A stretch of 64,000 nucleotides of DNA from DATKDP01 sp035546335 (GTDB lineage: Bacteria; Acidobacteriota; Thermoanaerobaculia; Gp7-AA8). A program made the translations under genes and the position numbers. Shown here piece by piece: positions 34,539 through 44,043 of the stretch (positions within the stretch are counted from its first letter, which is position 1; every line of letters starts with the position of its first letter). The stretch covers positions 22,243-86,242 of the forward strand of contig DATKDP010000113.1 of NCBI GenBank assembly GCA_035546335.1, read 5' to 3'. Under the pieces are notes generated by a model. It did no database searches, was not told where the DNA came from, and was given only the letters and a program-made list of their open reading frames with translations.

Positions 34539-35324
34539 TCAGAGCTTGTGGTGCGCATTCGCCTGAAGGGTTGATCCGGCGCGAGCGACAACTTTCCTGC
34601 CGATCAGCCTGATGTTTCCAATCTCTCCGAGGCGCCGCTCCTGTTCCATCATGTCCCTCACCCACACGACTGCAGCCGGCGTGTCATCGAGCACCGGAAT
34701 GAGGTATCGAAAGGCGTATGGCACGTCCTCGACCGATTCGACGACGAAGAGCTCAGCAATGGCGGCGAGCATCTCCGAAGGAGAATGCAGATCATCATCG
34801 TGACCGGAATGCCAGGCGACGACCGGATCGGGCGCGTGAAGCAGAGACGTCGCGAATTCCTCCACGGCCTCGCTGACGATCATTCCCCCCTCGTTTGCTT
34901 CTCTTACTTTGAAGGCGATCCACTCGATCGTCCTGGGATCGGCACTGTGAAAGTCAAAGTCATCGACGAGCAGCAGACCGTTGTCGCCGGCGGCAGTCCG
35001 CGCCGCCTTCACCGCGCCGTGAAGGTCGGTGATGTGGTGAAGCGAGCGGCTGAAGAGCACCGCGTCGCATTCGGAGTAATCGACCTCGGGCCAGACGCCG
35101 CAGATCGCATCGATTCCCTTCGCACGTGCTTCCGCCACCCGATGCGCGTCGGACTCGATGGCCTTCATGGAATAGCCAAGATCCCGGAGATCTGCGGCGA
35201 CGTCACCTCCGCCGCAGCCGATCTCGAGCACACGGGCCGGCGCACGAAGGCACGCCGTCACCAGAACCACCGTCGCTCTCGTCGCGATGTCGATGGCGCG
35301 CGGCGGTGGATCTCCTCTAGTCAT
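34539..35324 (-). CDS. Class I SAM-dependent methyltransferase
   Basis: A 261-residue methyltransferase with the SAM site VLEIGCGGGDVAADL, MKAIESDAHRVAEA for strand 2, and the motif LFSRSLHHITDLHGAV, which is typical of small-molecule methyltransferases. The C-terminal 90 residues hold FRYLIPVLDD and a basic end. The start is at MTRGDPPPRAID (35324); an upstream in-frame start at 35366 adds unconserved residues. The substrate is unknown. No close partner gene; recQ begins downstream on the same strand with 249 bases between. Confidence 0.75.
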   Translation of the reverse strand: MTRGDPPPRAIDIATRATVVLVTACLRAPARVLEIGCGGGDVAADLRDLGYSMKAIESDAHRVAEARAKGIDAICGVWPEVDYSECDAVLFSRSLHHITDLHGAVKAARTAAGDNGLLLVDDFDFHSADPRTIEWIAFKVREANEGGMIVSEAVEEFATSLLHAPDPVVAWHSGHDDDLHSPSEMLAAIAELFVVESVEDVPYAFRYLIPVLDDTPAAVVWVRDMMEQERRLGEIGNIRLIGRKVVARAGSTLQANAHHKL

Positions 35325-35484
35325 CGCGTCATCCTGAAGGTTCGGAGTCAGAGCACGGCTCCTCAACCGCGGAGCGGGAACGACAACCGATCAGCCGGCA
35401 GCGCCGGGAGTCCTCCGCATTCCTGATCGGACTATACGACGCGTTGTTGGCAGACAGCTGTCAACCTTCCGTGACGAGCCCGGA

Positions 35485-36315
35485 TCATCGACCGCCGGAG
35501 GCGAACGTGTCGCACTGCCGCATGTCTCCGGTCCGAATGCCGCGCTGAAACCACTCCATGCGCTGCTCGGACGTGCCGTGCGTGAACGACTCCGGCTGGA
35601 TGCGTCCACCCTGTTGCGACTGGATCCGGTCGTCTCCGATCGCGCTCGCCGCACCGAGCGCCTCCTCCGCATCACCCGGCTCGAGCAGTTGTCGTGCGTG
35701 ATGAGCCCAGACGCCGGCCAAGCAGTCGGCTTGCAGTTCCTGGCGAACCGAAAGCTCATTCGCGCGCGCCTGCGGCAGTTGACCCTGGGCCGAGCGCACC
35801 TCCTCGGAGATCCCGAGCAGGGTCTGGATGTGATGTCCCACTTCGTGCGCGATCACATAGGCCTGAGCGAAGTCTCCCGGAGCCTGAAAACGGTCGCGCA
35901 ACTCCTGATAGAACGAAAGGTCGATGTACACGCTACGATCGAGTGGACAGTAGAACGGACCCATCGCTGCCTGGCCGACTCCGCAGGCCGACTGCGTCGC
36001 GCCGGAAAAGAGCACGAGCTCCGGCTCCCGATACGCCGTCTTCGCCTGTGCGGGCAACTGTTCGCGCCACACCTGTTCGGTGCTTCCGAGAACGTGCGCG
36101 ACCATCTCGGCCATCTCGTCGGATCCCTGCGCGAGTGGCTGGCCGCCGCCTGCTGCACCCGGGCCCTGCTGCTGCAGATCCGAGGGATCACCGCCGAGGA
36201 GCAGATAGAGGACGACGACCACGACCGCGCCGATCCCCCCTCCTCCCGCCAGCATCGGCCCCATACCGCGCCGATCGGACACGTTCGAGCTTCGGGGAGC
36301 CTGGCGCCATCGCAT
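35485..36315 (-). CDS. ypfJ: YpfJ-family neutral zinc metallopeptidase
   Basis: A 276-residue membrane-anchored protein. A short basic N-terminus (MRWRQAPRSSNVSDRRG) is followed by a Gly-rich transmembrane helix (about 22-41) and the peptidase domain with LVLFSGATQSACGVGQAAMGPFYCP (split by family cysteines), HEVGHH at residues 157-162 as zinc site, and a downstream EL-x-ADC segment. The terminal MEWFQRGIRTGDMRQCDTF is a family hallmark. The physiological substrate of YpfJ proteins is not known. The start is chosen to match family length; the open frame extends upstream. Confidence 0.85.
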   Translation of the reverse strand: MRWRQAPRSSNVSDRRGMGPMLAGGGGIGAVVVVVLYLLLGGDPSDLQQQGPGAAGGGQPLAQGSDEMAEMVAHVLGSTEQVWREQLPAQAKTAYREPELVLFSGATQSACGVGQAAMGPFYCPLDRSVYIDLSFYQELRDRFQAPGDFAQAYVIAHEVGHHIQTLLGISEEVRSAQGQLPQARANELSVRQELQADCLAGVWAHHARQLLEPGDAEEALGAASAIGDDRIQSQQGGRIQPESFTHGTSEQRMEWFQRGIRTGDMRQCDTFASGGR

Positions 36316-36424
36316 GTTGCTGCCTCCGGCCCCGGCTGTAGCAAGGCGCGTGCACGAGGGTGCACACAACGGGAGCCGCCGCGTGATCAAGAGCGTGAAA
36401 AATGAGAATCCGAGCGCGATCCTT

Positions 36425-36461
36425 GCCGCGCGCCCCTCGGAAAATCCGCGGGGCGCGCGGC
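36425..36461 (-). terminator. Terminator-like hairpin after the DUF11 gene
   Basis: GCCGCGCGCCCC (36425-36436) and GGGGCGCGCGGC (36450-36461) make a perfect 12-bp stem 12 bases after the stop of the minus-strand DUF11 gene. No long U-run follows, though ATTTTTC appears about 35 bases on. Confidence 0.5.
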
Positions 36462-36473
36462 TGTTCTGCGCGG

Positions 36474-37604
36474 TTAGCGCATCCTGATCGCAAAGAAGGC
36501 AACAGCGGGCAGAAGAATCATGAGAATGATCAGACCGAGAGTCGATGCCGAGGGAATGGGCTCAGGGAGAATCTCGATGCGATTTCCCGGCTGCCCGGAG
36601 AGTGATGCGCGTGGCGGGCTCTGATCGGACTCCACAACCGCGACGTTGTCCACGGTTCCCGACCCGATCGCTCTCGCGACGATCGTGATCGTGGCGCTGT
36701 CGTCCGGCTCCAGCGTGCCGACCTGGCAGGTCACGACATTATCGCTCTCGGAGCACGTTCCCTGGGTCGAGGAGCTCGAGACGTGTCTCAGTGTAGAAGG
36801 AAGCTCGTCGGTCACGACGACGTTCGTCTCGTCATCCTCCCCGACGTTGGTGACCACGATCGTGTAGGTGATGGTCCCGCCGAACGGGACCGTGGTCGAT
36901 GAGGCGGTTTTTGTGATCGTGAGATTGCCGCCGCTGCCGGGGATCTCCGATCCGATGGTGACGTCATCGAACACGATCTGATTGGCTGTGCCGCCGAAAT
37001 CGACCGACATCGCAGTACCACTGAACGTCACGCCGACAGGCACCAGGGGACTGAAAGTGCCGGTGGGATCCGGTGCCCCGTTGAACGGCGTCAGCGGCAG
37101 GTTGACCGTTGCAAGAAGATTCCCGGTGGCATTCAACCCGTCGTAGACGTTGACGATTCCGGGGTTGTTGACCGCGGAATAAAAGAATGAAAACCCCGTA
37201 TCGAATCCAGCCGGCACGTTCATCACCGCGGTTCCGCTGAGGAAAAACAATCCCGTGTCGGGAGATGGCTCGCCTCCGAAATTGCCCGATCCCCCCGCGT
37301 CGGCGTCGATGAGGGCCAGAGCGGACGGAGAGAAGGTGATGCCGAAGTTGGGACCCGGACCGCTCCCGGATCCACCGAGCCCGCCGTTGTAGAAATTCAG
37401 AACTTGCTCCTGGTTGCCGAGGCCCTCGAAATCGAGCACGACCGCCGCATTCGGCTCCACGAAGAGGGTTTTCGAAGCGGCCGCGTACGACCGGGCATCT
37501 CCCGTGGGCTCGAGGCAGCAGACCCCCACGTCCGAGGCCTGCCCGAAGGCTGGAACAGCCGCAATGAGAAGTACGAGGAGACTCTTCAGTACACGAGGAA
37601 TCAT
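36474..37604 (-). CDS. DUF11-domain surface protein with C-terminal sorting helix
   Basis: A 376-residue exported protein. The signal peptide is MIPRVLKSLLVLLIAAVPAF; ATG 37604 has an ideal AGGAGG five bases upstream. The N-terminal 200 residues are a beta-rich domain with LDFEGLGNQEQVLNFYNGG, as in PEP-CTERM-type secreted proteins. One DUF11 repeat follows (LTITKTASSTTVPFGGTITY to TVDNVAVVESDQ). The end, IPSASTLGLIILMILLPAVA plus FFAIRMR, has the P-x-x-S-LGL motif, a hydrophobic helix and basic tail of IPTL/PEP-type protein sorting signals. It is probably displayed on the cell surface or outer membrane after processing by an exosortase-like enzyme, not present here. Confidence 0.8.
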   Translation of the reverse strand: MIPRVLKSLLVLLIAAVPAFGQASDVGVCCLEPTGDARSYAAASKTLFVEPNAAVVLDFEGLGNQEQVLNFYNGGLGGSGSGPGPNFGITFSPSALALIDADAGGSGNFGGEPSPDTGLFFLSGTAVMNVPAGFDTGFSFFYSAVNNPGIVNVYDGLNATGNLLATVNLPLTPFNGAPDPTGTFSPLVPVGVTFSGTAMSVDFGGTANQIVFDDVTIGSEIPGSGGNLTITKTASSTTVPFGGTITYTIVVTNVGEDDETNVVVTDELPSTLRHVSSSSTQGTCSESDNVVTCQVGTLEPDDSATITIVARAIGSGTVDNVAVVESDQSPPRASLSGQPGNRIEILPEPIPSASTLGLIILMILLPAVAFFAIRMR

Positions 37605-37752
37605 GCAATCCTCCTGATCCATTGTCGAAATTTGCTCAAATACTAGTTCAGGTTTCAGTAAATGCAAAGTTTTTTTTTCGGGTCCGGGGACGAGCTCGAC
37701 CGAGACGACTGGGAGCCCAGGTGTCTCGTCCCGGTCGTCCGTGGGACGAAGA

Positions 37753-37807
37753 TCCCTCTCCCCATGGTCACGTATCCCGCTCGTGGGGGCCGTCGTGCGG
37801 AGAGGGG
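37753..37807. repeat. CCCCATGGTCACGT repeat, copy 2
   Basis: CCCTCTCCCCATGGTCACGT followed at about 37800 by GGAGAGGGGC, an imperfect inverted repeat matching the copy at 31966-32037. It lies in the 288-base divergent gap between the DUF11 gene and the nuclease, whose remainder (37605-37752 and 37808-37892) has a T-run at 37672 and no gene. Confidence 0.7.
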
Positions 37808-37892
37808 CACCGCCCGGGGACCCCTCACGACGACCCCCGGGTCGAATGCCGGGCGGCATCATTTTCGCTTCGGTTCGTCACCTCGAAGGAGG

Positions 37893-38858
37893 ATGTCGCA
37901 CGATACGAGGCAGCCGGGTGAGCCGGCCCGACGCGTCAGCGGAAAACGAATCGTGGCGATCCTCGCTCTGAGCTTCGCCGCGTTCATGACCTATCGCGTC
38001 TTCGGCGTCTACACGGTCCGCGTCGGCGAATGCGCCCCACCTGGCACTTTGCTCGTACCATCCGACAGACGGTCGATCACGGTCGATGGAGATCGCGTCG
38101 CCTATTTCCCGCCGCGCAGCCCGGCGGCGCACGCGGCACCGAGCCTGCTGGTGATGTCGTACAACATCGAAGGGCACGCGGCCAGACTCGATGCGCAGCA
38201 TCTCGAGGAGATCGCAGAGGTGATTCGAAGACACAACCCCGATGTGGTGGGCCTGCAGGAGGTTCACCGCAGGACGTGGCAATCGCGCTTCGAGGACCAG
38301 GCGGAGCGACTGGCGCATCTGACCGGTATGAAGGCGTTCTTCGGCCGCAGTTTCAGTTCCTGGGGTGGTGAATACGGGAATGCCGTTCTCACGCGATGGG
38401 AGATCGGCGGCTGCCTCGTTCACGAGCTGCCCAGTCTCGGAGAGCCGCGCTCTCTGACCGAATGCCGCATTCGCATCGGCGAGAACGAACTGAGTTTCTT
38501 CGTCACGCATCTGACGACTTGGGGACGCCTGCGCCGCAGGATGCGCGCCGAGCAGATCGAGTGTCTGATGCAGCTGATGCGCCGTAGTGAGCGTCCCTAC
38601 ATTCTCGTCGGAGACTTCAATGCCTCCCCCTCGACGCCGGAAATGGTCGAGCTCCTGCGCAGCGATCACCTGCGCGCCTGCGGAGCTCATGACCATCCGA
38701 CGCACCGGCTCACGCGGCAACACATCGATTACATCTTCTCCGACCACGGCTGGCAGACGCGCAGCGCGCGCGTCGTCCGCGAAGGGCCGTCGGACCACTG
38801 GCCGCTGATCGCCGAGCTTCGCTGGATCGCGGCCGCCGGGACGGAGGCGGGCAATTGA
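37893..38858 (+). CDS. Membrane-anchored endonuclease/exonuclease/phosphatase-family protein
   Basis: A 321-residue protein of the EEP superfamily. A transmembrane helix (about 21-38) anchors it. Active-site motifs: SYNIEGHAA with metal-binding Asn, VVGLQEVHRRTW with catalytic Glu, VGDFNASPSTPEM with Asp and Asn, and SDHWPL with the final His. Substrate could be phosphodiesters in lipids or nucleic acids. The following cardiolipin synthase gene overlaps by four bases (TTGA), as is common for the ybhP-clsB pair of other bacteria, so a membrane phospholipid role is likely. ATG 37893 lies directly behind AAGGAGG with very short spacing, so the start is not certain. Confidence 0.8.
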   Translation: MSHDTRQPGEPARRVSGKRIVAILALSFAAFMTYRVFGVYTVRVGECAPPGTLLVPSDRRSITVDGDRVAYFPPRSPAAHAAPSLLVMSYNIEGHAARLDAQHLEEIAEVIRRHNPDVVGLQEVHRRTWQSRFEDQAERLAHLTGMKAFFGRSFSSWGGEYGNAVLTRWEIGGCLVHELPSLGEPRSLTECRIRIGENELSFFVTHLTTWGRLRRRMRAEQIECLMQLMRRSERPYILVGDFNASPSTPEMVELLRSDHLRACGAHDHPTHRLTRQHIDYIFSDHGWQTRSARVVREGPSDHWPLIAELRWIAAAGTEAGN

Positions 38859-40174
38859 GGTTCACCACGAGTTTTCTGCAGAAGAACGACGACGGAGACA
38901 CGGTCGTCGCGGTGCCCCTGGCGCTCTTCGTCGGGATGATCGTTTTCATGATCGTCCTGATACTGATTCTCTGGTCGGTCAAGCGGCGGCGCGACGCCGA
39001 AATGCACGTCGTGCGGCATGAAAGCCTCGCGGACTTGGTCCCGTCGCTCGCCGGCCTCACACACGGCTCCGTGCACGAGGGAAACGACCTCGAGATTCTG
39101 CAGAACGGTGACGCCTTCTTCTCCCGCCTGCTCGAAGATCTCCGCAGCGCGAAGGAGACGATCCACTTCGAAGCTTTTCTGTGGGAGAAAGGAGCGATCT
39201 GCGACGAGATCGCCGCGACGCTCGCTGCCAGGGCCCGCCATGGCGTCGAAGTGCGCCTTCTGCTCGATGCTTCGGGCTCGCGGAAGATGGATCGTCGCTT
39301 GCTCACGATGATGCAGGACGCCGGATGCGAGGTGCGCCGCTTTCATCCCCATCGCCTCAGCAACCTCGGCCTGATCAACAATCGCGACCACCGGAAGATC
39401 GTCGTCATCGACGGCCGGATCGGCTACGTCGGGGGCCACTGCATCAGCGAAGAGTGGACCGGGAATGCCCAGGACAAGAACCACTACCGCGACACTTCGG
39501 TGCGCGCGGAGGGGCCCATCGTCAACTCGCTCCAATCCGCATTCACGGAAAACTGGAGCGAGGAAACGGGAGATGTCCTGGCAGGCGCGCGCTACTTTCC
39601 CCCGCCCCGGCAGGCGGGCGGCACGGCGGCACATCTCGCCTATGTGTCGGCCTCCGGCACCGTCTCGGCGGTTCAGATCCTCTACTATCTCGCCATCGAG
39701 TCGGCGAGTGAGCGCATCACGATTCAGAACCCTTACTTTCTTCCCGACCCGGAAGCACTCGAAGCGCTCGCCGAGGCGGTCAGGCGGGGAGTCGAGGTGC
39801 GGGTCATGCTTCCCTCCGTCAGGGCGACTGACAGTTCGCTCGTTCAGCACGCGAGCCATCATCATTTCGGTTCGCTGCTCGAGCGCGGAGTGAAAGTCTA
39901 CGAATACGACAAGACACTCCTGCATCAGAAAGTGATGGTCATCGATGGGGAATGGGCCTCCGTCGGGTCGACGAACTTCGACGATCGATCGTTCGAGATC
40001 AATGACGAAGTGAGCCTCGGAATCATCGACGTAGAGATCGCGAGACAGCTGGAAGAGGCGTTCGAACGCGATCTCGAGCATTGCATCGAGCTGAAGCTCG
40101 ACGCATGGAAACAGCGCCCCATCGGGCACAAGCTCATCGACGGCTTCGCCTACCTGTTCAACGAACAGCTCTGA
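38855..40174 (+). CDS. cls: Cardiolipin synthase / phospholipase D-family protein
   Basis: A 439-residue membrane enzyme, likely condensing two phosphatidylglycerols or a related pair to cardiolipin. One N-terminal transmembrane helix (about 22-46), then two PLD HKD motifs: NRDHRKIVVIDGRIGYVGG and LHQKVMVIDGEWASVGSTNFDD, in the order and spacing of bacterial Cls. The start is TTG 38855, overlapping the upstream stop by four bases. With the preceding EEP phosphatase gene it forms a clsB-ybhP-like pair. No PLD inhibitor or other partner is near. Confidence 0.9.
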   Translation: MRFTTSFLQKNDDGDTVVAVPLALFVGMIVFMIVLILILWSVKRRRDAEMHVVRHESLADLVPSLAGLTHGSVHEGNDLEILQNGDAFFSRLLEDLRSAKETIHFEAFLWEKGAICDEIAATLAARARHGVEVRLLLDASGSRKMDRRLLTMMQDAGCEVRRFHPHRLSNLGLINNRDHRKIVVIDGRIGYVGGHCISEEWTGNAQDKNHYRDTSVRAEGPIVNSLQSAFTENWSEETGDVLAGARYFPPPRQAGGTAAHLAYVSASGTVSAVQILYYLAIESASERITIQNPYFLPDPEALEALAEAVRRGVEVRVMLPSVRATDSSLVQHASHHHFGSLLERGVKVYEYDKTLLHQKVMVIDGEWASVGSTNFDDRSFEINDEVSLGIIDVEIARQLEEAFERDLEHCIELKLDAWKQRPIGHKLIDGFAYLFNEQL

Positions 40175-40313
40175 ACGTCCCGCCCCTCGGGCGGATCGCG
40201 AAGTCCTCCGCCTGCAGCTCCGTCTACGCGCCGTCCGACAGGTTCGTGACCGCGGCTAGGCCACGCGTGAAGCGGAGGAACGTCGCATAGATCCCTAGAG
40301 CGGCACCAATAGG

Positions 40314-40345
40314 AACCGCCGGCCAACAGGCCGGCGGTTTGCTTT
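40314..40345. terminator. Bidirectional rho-independent terminator
   Basis: AACCGCCGGCC (40314-40324) AACA GGCCGGCGGTT (40329-40339), an 11-bp perfect stem with a tetraloop, then TGCTTTG. It sits between convergent genes (cls and the kinase), 45 bases before the kinase stop on the other strand, so it can serve both. Confidence 0.8.
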
Positions 40346-40389
40346 GTCGCGGTCGGACTGGTCCGTCTTGTCCGCACGCTGCGCATCGA

Positions 40390-42987
40390 TCACTTGCGCG
40401 GCGCGCGAGCCTTCACCTCATCGAACCAGTTCGGCACGATGTTGATCCCCGAGGCGAGTGCCGGCTGTTCGGCCGCTTTGAGAAGAATGAACTGCTCACC
40501 AAGAACGTCCCACTCCCGCGTGGGCTCGGTGATACGGAACATCAGTTGCGGTTTGCCGATCGACGGGCGCTCGCCCGGAACGACTGGCACGGCGAAGAAC
40601 TCAGCTGCCCATCTGTAATAGAGCCACCGGCCATCACGCGACCAGAGCGGAAGCATCCCGCCGCCGGACGATACCTGAATCCGTCCGCTTCCGGAAACCG
40701 GCCGAAGGTAGATTTCTGGCGCTCCCGATTCATCCGACCAGTAGGCCACCCACTTCCCGTCGGGAGAAAACATTGCGGACACCTCGTCATACACGGTGTT
40801 CGCAAAGACGCGTGGCCGGCGCTCGCCGTCAAGCGGCAGGATCCAGATGTCGTTGCCGGTCGAAGGATGGCGCACTCCGTAGGCGATCTGTCGCCCATCC
40901 GGTGATGGCGACGGGTAGTTCGTGGTCCGGGCTTCGACGAGCAGTTCCGTCGTCCCACTCCCGTCAACGGGCTTCCGGAGGAGTCCTCTCCGTCCGTTGA
41001 ACAAAAGGCTTCCTCCGTCGGGGGTCCAGCTCGGATACCACTCGTCTCCCGATTCGAAGCTCACCCGCGTGAGAATCTCTCGCTCGAGATCCCACGTCCA
41101 GACATCGTCATTCGCCGCCGCGACCTGGATCGCGAGCTGCTTTGCATCGGGGGAAACGCGGAATGACGTCACGAACCGCGGGATCGCCAGTGATCGTGTG
41201 ACGGCCCCCTGCCGGTCGACGATCAGGAATTCAGAGTCGTACGTACGACTCCCACCGGCAACATAGATCAGACTTCCCGCTTGATCTGCGACGGCGTACT
41301 GCGCGGCACCGGTTGTTTCATCGCACATGACATCCCTGATCAGCGGAACAGCAGGCCCGCGTACGGACATCGTCTTCAGGTCAAAAGGGATCACGGTCAG
41401 CGACTCGCTCTGCACGTAGACGAGGTGTCCCGTGGAGAGATAGCGGGCGCTGTAGCCGCCTTCGAGCACCGTGCGCCACCGGCCGGTCTCGAGCGAGAGC
41501 ACCGCAATCCGCGCTTCATCGAACGAGCTGATGCGGCTCGTACGGATCGTGAACAAGACATGCTTTCCGTCCGGCAGCACATCGGGCCAGCGATGACTGT
41601 TCTCGTCCGCAGATTCGTCGGGCGTGGTGAGCTCTCTGTAGCCCGAACCATCGGCGGAGATTCTGGCCAGGCCTCCGGAGTATCCGAGAGCGAAGTAAAT
41701 ACTTCCATCGGGACCCCAGGCGATTCCGCGAGGATTCTGCGGAAGATCGCCGAGCTCGGTTACAGGGCCGCCCGCTGCACGAATCTTCAACAGCTTGAGC
41801 CCGTGCGCAAAGGCGATCCACTCCCCGTCGGGCGAGAACACAGGGTTGTCCCCCCCTCTGGCAAGAACAATCTGATCGAATCGATCGAGAGGGCGGGAAA
41901 CCAACTCGATCCTCTCCCGGAGAATCGAAAAGACAACCTGCCGGCCGTCGGGGGAAATGGCGAGACGAGGGATGTCGAAGCCGCGCAGGCGGGCACCAGC
42001 CGGAAAGGCGATCGACAGGCTCGATGGGAGCGAGGGTCGTTTCGCACGTGAGATCTTCCAGACGGCGAAGCCCGCAAGCGTCGAGACCAGGACGATCAGC
42101 GAGATCAGGGTTGCCCGGCGGCGCCCAGGTTGCACGTCCTTCGGCGCACCCCCCTCGCCGATCCATCGCAGTTGCTCCGCGGCGTCGCGCGCCGACTGCC
42201 AGCGATCGTCAGGCTCCCTGGCCAGACACCGGGCGATGACGTGGCGCAACGCCGGAATCCGAATCGCATCGAGATCGGGATCTCGCGTGAGGATTCCCGA
42301 GATCAGCTCGGCGCGCGAGGTTCCCTCGAACGGGTGTCTTCCCGCGACCATCTCGAAGAGCACGATTCCCAGCCCCCACAGATCACTCCTCGAATCAGCG
42401 GGTCTTCCTTCGAGCTGCTCCGGGGCCATGTAGGCGAGTGTGCCTGGTGCCGACCCTTCCTCGGTGATCGCGCGCTGCGTCTCGGTCGTATCCGAGGGGG
42501 CATCGTCGCGAGCCAGACCGAAGTCGATGAGCTTCGCTCCGGACGGCGTCAGCACGATATTGGACGGCTTCACGTCGCGGTGCACGATCTGCTGCCGGTG
42601 CGCTTCGGCGAGAGCGGATGCGATCTCGACTCCTGTCCTCAACGCCTTTGCCAGCGACAGCGGACCGTTCACCAGACGGTCGGCCAGCGTCTCCCCATCG
42701 AGATGCTCCATGACGAGAAACTCGATGCCGTCGTCCCGCCCCACGTCGTACAGCCGGCAGATGTTGGGATGCGTGAGGGACGAGATGGCCTTCGCTTCAC
42801 GCTTCAAACGGGCCAGGCGCCGCGGATCCTCGGAAAGGGAGAGGGGGAGAATCTTGATCGCGACGGTGCGGTCGAGGCGCGTGTCGATGGCGCGATAGAC
42901 CTCACCCATCCCGCCGGCGCCGATGCGGCCGGCGATCTCGTAGGGGCCCAGGCGGGTGCCGCTCTCGACGATTCTGATGCACTGCAT
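40390..42987 (-). CDS. Ser/Thr protein kinase with C-terminal TolB/PD40 propeller
   Basis: An 865-residue Hanks-type kinase. Residues 12-280 carry the kinase domain: G-loop GAGGMGEV (about 23-30), Lys45, HRDVKPSN (136-143), DFG (155-157), APE (188-190). A transmembrane helix (about 295-312, ATLISLIVLVSTLAGFAVW) leads to an extracytoplasmic beta-propeller made of WD40/PD40-type units such as LAISPDGRQVVFS, NPVFSPDGEWIAFA and AMFSPDGKWVAYWSDESG. This fusion is a hallmark of Acidobacteria. The start may be GTG 43017, ten residues upstream; a TATAAT box at 42986-42991 overlaps ATG 42987. The target of the kinase is unknown. Confidence 0.9.
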   Translation of the reverse strand: MQCIRIVESGTRLGPYEIAGRIGAGGMGEVYRAIDTRLDRTVAIKILPLSLSEDPRRLARLKREAKAISSLTHPNICRLYDVGRDDGIEFLVMEHLDGETLADRLVNGPLSLAKALRTGVEIASALAEAHRQQIVHRDVKPSNIVLTPSGAKLIDFGLARDDAPSDTTETQRAITEEGSAPGTLAYMAPEQLEGRPADSRSDLWGLGIVLFEMVAGRHPFEGTSRAELISGILTRDPDLDAIRIPALRHVIARCLAREPDDRWQSARDAAEQLRWIGEGGAPKDVQPGRRRATLISLIVLVSTLAGFAVWKISRAKRPSLPSSLSIAFPAGARLRGFDIPRLAISPDGRQVVFSILRERIELVSRPLDRFDQIVLARGGDNPVFSPDGEWIAFAHGLKLLKIRAAGGPVTELGDLPQNPRGIAWGPDGSIYFALGYSGGLARISADGSGYRELTTPDESADENSHRWPDVLPDGKHVLFTIRTSRISSFDEARIAVLSLETGRWRTVLEGGYSARYLSTGHLVYVQSESLTVIPFDLKTMSVRGPAVPLIRDVMCDETTGAAQYAVADQAGSLIYVAGGSRTYDSEFLIVDRQGAVTRSLAIPRFVTSFRVSPDAKQLAIQVAAANDDVWTWDLEREILTRVSFESGDEWYPSWTPDGGSLLFNGRRGLLRKPVDGSGTTELLVEARTTNYPSPSPDGRQIAYGVRHPSTGNDIWILPLDGERRPRVFANTVYDEVSAMFSPDGKWVAYWSDESGAPEIYLRPVSGSGRIQVSSGGGMLPLWSRDGRWLYYRWAAEFFAVPVVPGERPSIGKPQLMFRITEPTREWDVLGEQFILLKAAEQPALASGINIVPNWFDEVKARAPRK

Positions 42988-43031
42988 TATACCCGGCGCG
43001 TTCTTTGCCTGTTCCACGATCGAGCTGACCA

Positions 43032-43745
43032 GTGCTGACCGACTATCGATATTCTCATCTCGGCAAAGGGGTCGACTACGACCGCGATCTGGCGGTCGGT
43101 CTCGACCGCTATTTCAGCGATCGTGAGCAGGCGCTTCTCTCGAAAATCATTCCCGGGCTCTTCCCGGCCGGAGTCCCTCGTTACGTCGATTTCGCCTGCG
43201 GCACCGGGCGAATCACCTGCCTGGTCGAAACGATGGCGGACGAGTCATGGGGGCTCGACGTCTCTCCGACGATGATCGAGGAGGCAAAGCGCAAGTGCTC
43301 CCGCGCTCGCTTCGTCGTCGGCGATGCGACGCGCGAGCCACTGCCCATGGCACCGGTGGACCTTGTCACGGCGTTCCGATTCTTCGGCAACGCCGAGGAC
43401 GAGTTACGGCTGGCTGCACTGGAAGCGATTCGCCGGCTTCTCCGGATCGGCGGGTACCTGATCCTGAACAACCACCGCAATTTATGGTCACTCCATCGCC
43501 TTCTCACCCGTAACCACCGAATGGGAGCGGGAATCAGCCAGAGGCGGCTCAAAAGCATTCTGGGCGCCCACGGATTCGAGATCGTGCGGTCGTACGGGAT
43601 CGCCATCTGGTACCTCCGATACAGGTTCGCTGATACGGACGCGCTGCCGCCTCGGCTGATCCGCCTTGCTGAGAGGCTCTCGGTCATTCCTCTGATGGAT
43701 ACCATCTGTCCCGATTCCGTCATCGTGGCCCGGCGCGTCCGGTGA
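43032..43745 (+). CDS. Class I SAM-dependent methyltransferase
   Basis: A 237-residue protein with VDFACGTGRITCLVE as SAM motif, WGLDVSPTMIEEAKRK for strand 2, and LVTAFRFFGNAEDE near the active site. The C-terminal part has GIAIWYLRYRF and SVIPLMDTICPDSVIVARRV, with a hydrophobic helix that may touch membrane. It is divergent from the propeller kinase with only 14 to 44 bases between. The substrate is unknown. Confidence 0.75.
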   Translation: MLTDYRYSHLGKGVDYDRDLAVGLDRYFSDREQALLSKIIPGLFPAGVPRYVDFACGTGRITCLVETMADESWGLDVSPTMIEEAKRKCSRARFVVGDATREPLPMAPVDLVTAFRFFGNAEDELRLAALEAIRRLLRIGGYLILNNHRNLWSLHRLLTRNHRMGAGISQRRLKSILGAHGFEIVRSYGIAIWYLRYRFADTDALPPRLIRLAERLSVIPLMDTICPDSVIVARRVR

Positions 43746-43810
43746 GCAGGGCCGGGCCGCGCGAAATCGAGTCATCTGTGCTGCATTGCGCAGCATTTCG
43801 CCACGTAGCG

Positions 43811-43926
43811 CGTCATCCTGAGCGAGCGTGGGGGTCGGGTGTGAGCGAAGGATCTGCGATCGGCAACTGTGTAAGAACGCAGATCCTTCGCTCACGCCCT
43901 CCCGCGCCTCCTCGCTCAGGATGACG
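43811..43926. repeat. GGATCTGCG hairpin repeat, copy 1
   Basis: CGTCATCCTGAGCGAG ... GTGAGCGAAGGATCTGCG and the complement CGCAGATCCTTCGCTCACG ... CTCGCTCAGGATGACG form two nested inverted repeats over 116 bases with a loop of about 20. Repeats with GTCATCCTGAGCGA and GAAGGATCTGC are widely seen in Acidobacteria. The other copy at 48900-49013 is in inverse orientation. Confidence 0.85.
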
Positions 43927-44043
43927 GCGCTCGCGGGGACGGCGAGATCTGCCAGGGTCAGCGCGCTGCACACGGCAATCCGCTAGAATCAGCACTGCCT
44001 CGGACAGAGCTGCAAAGGGCGCGCTGGTCCACTGGAGACGAAA

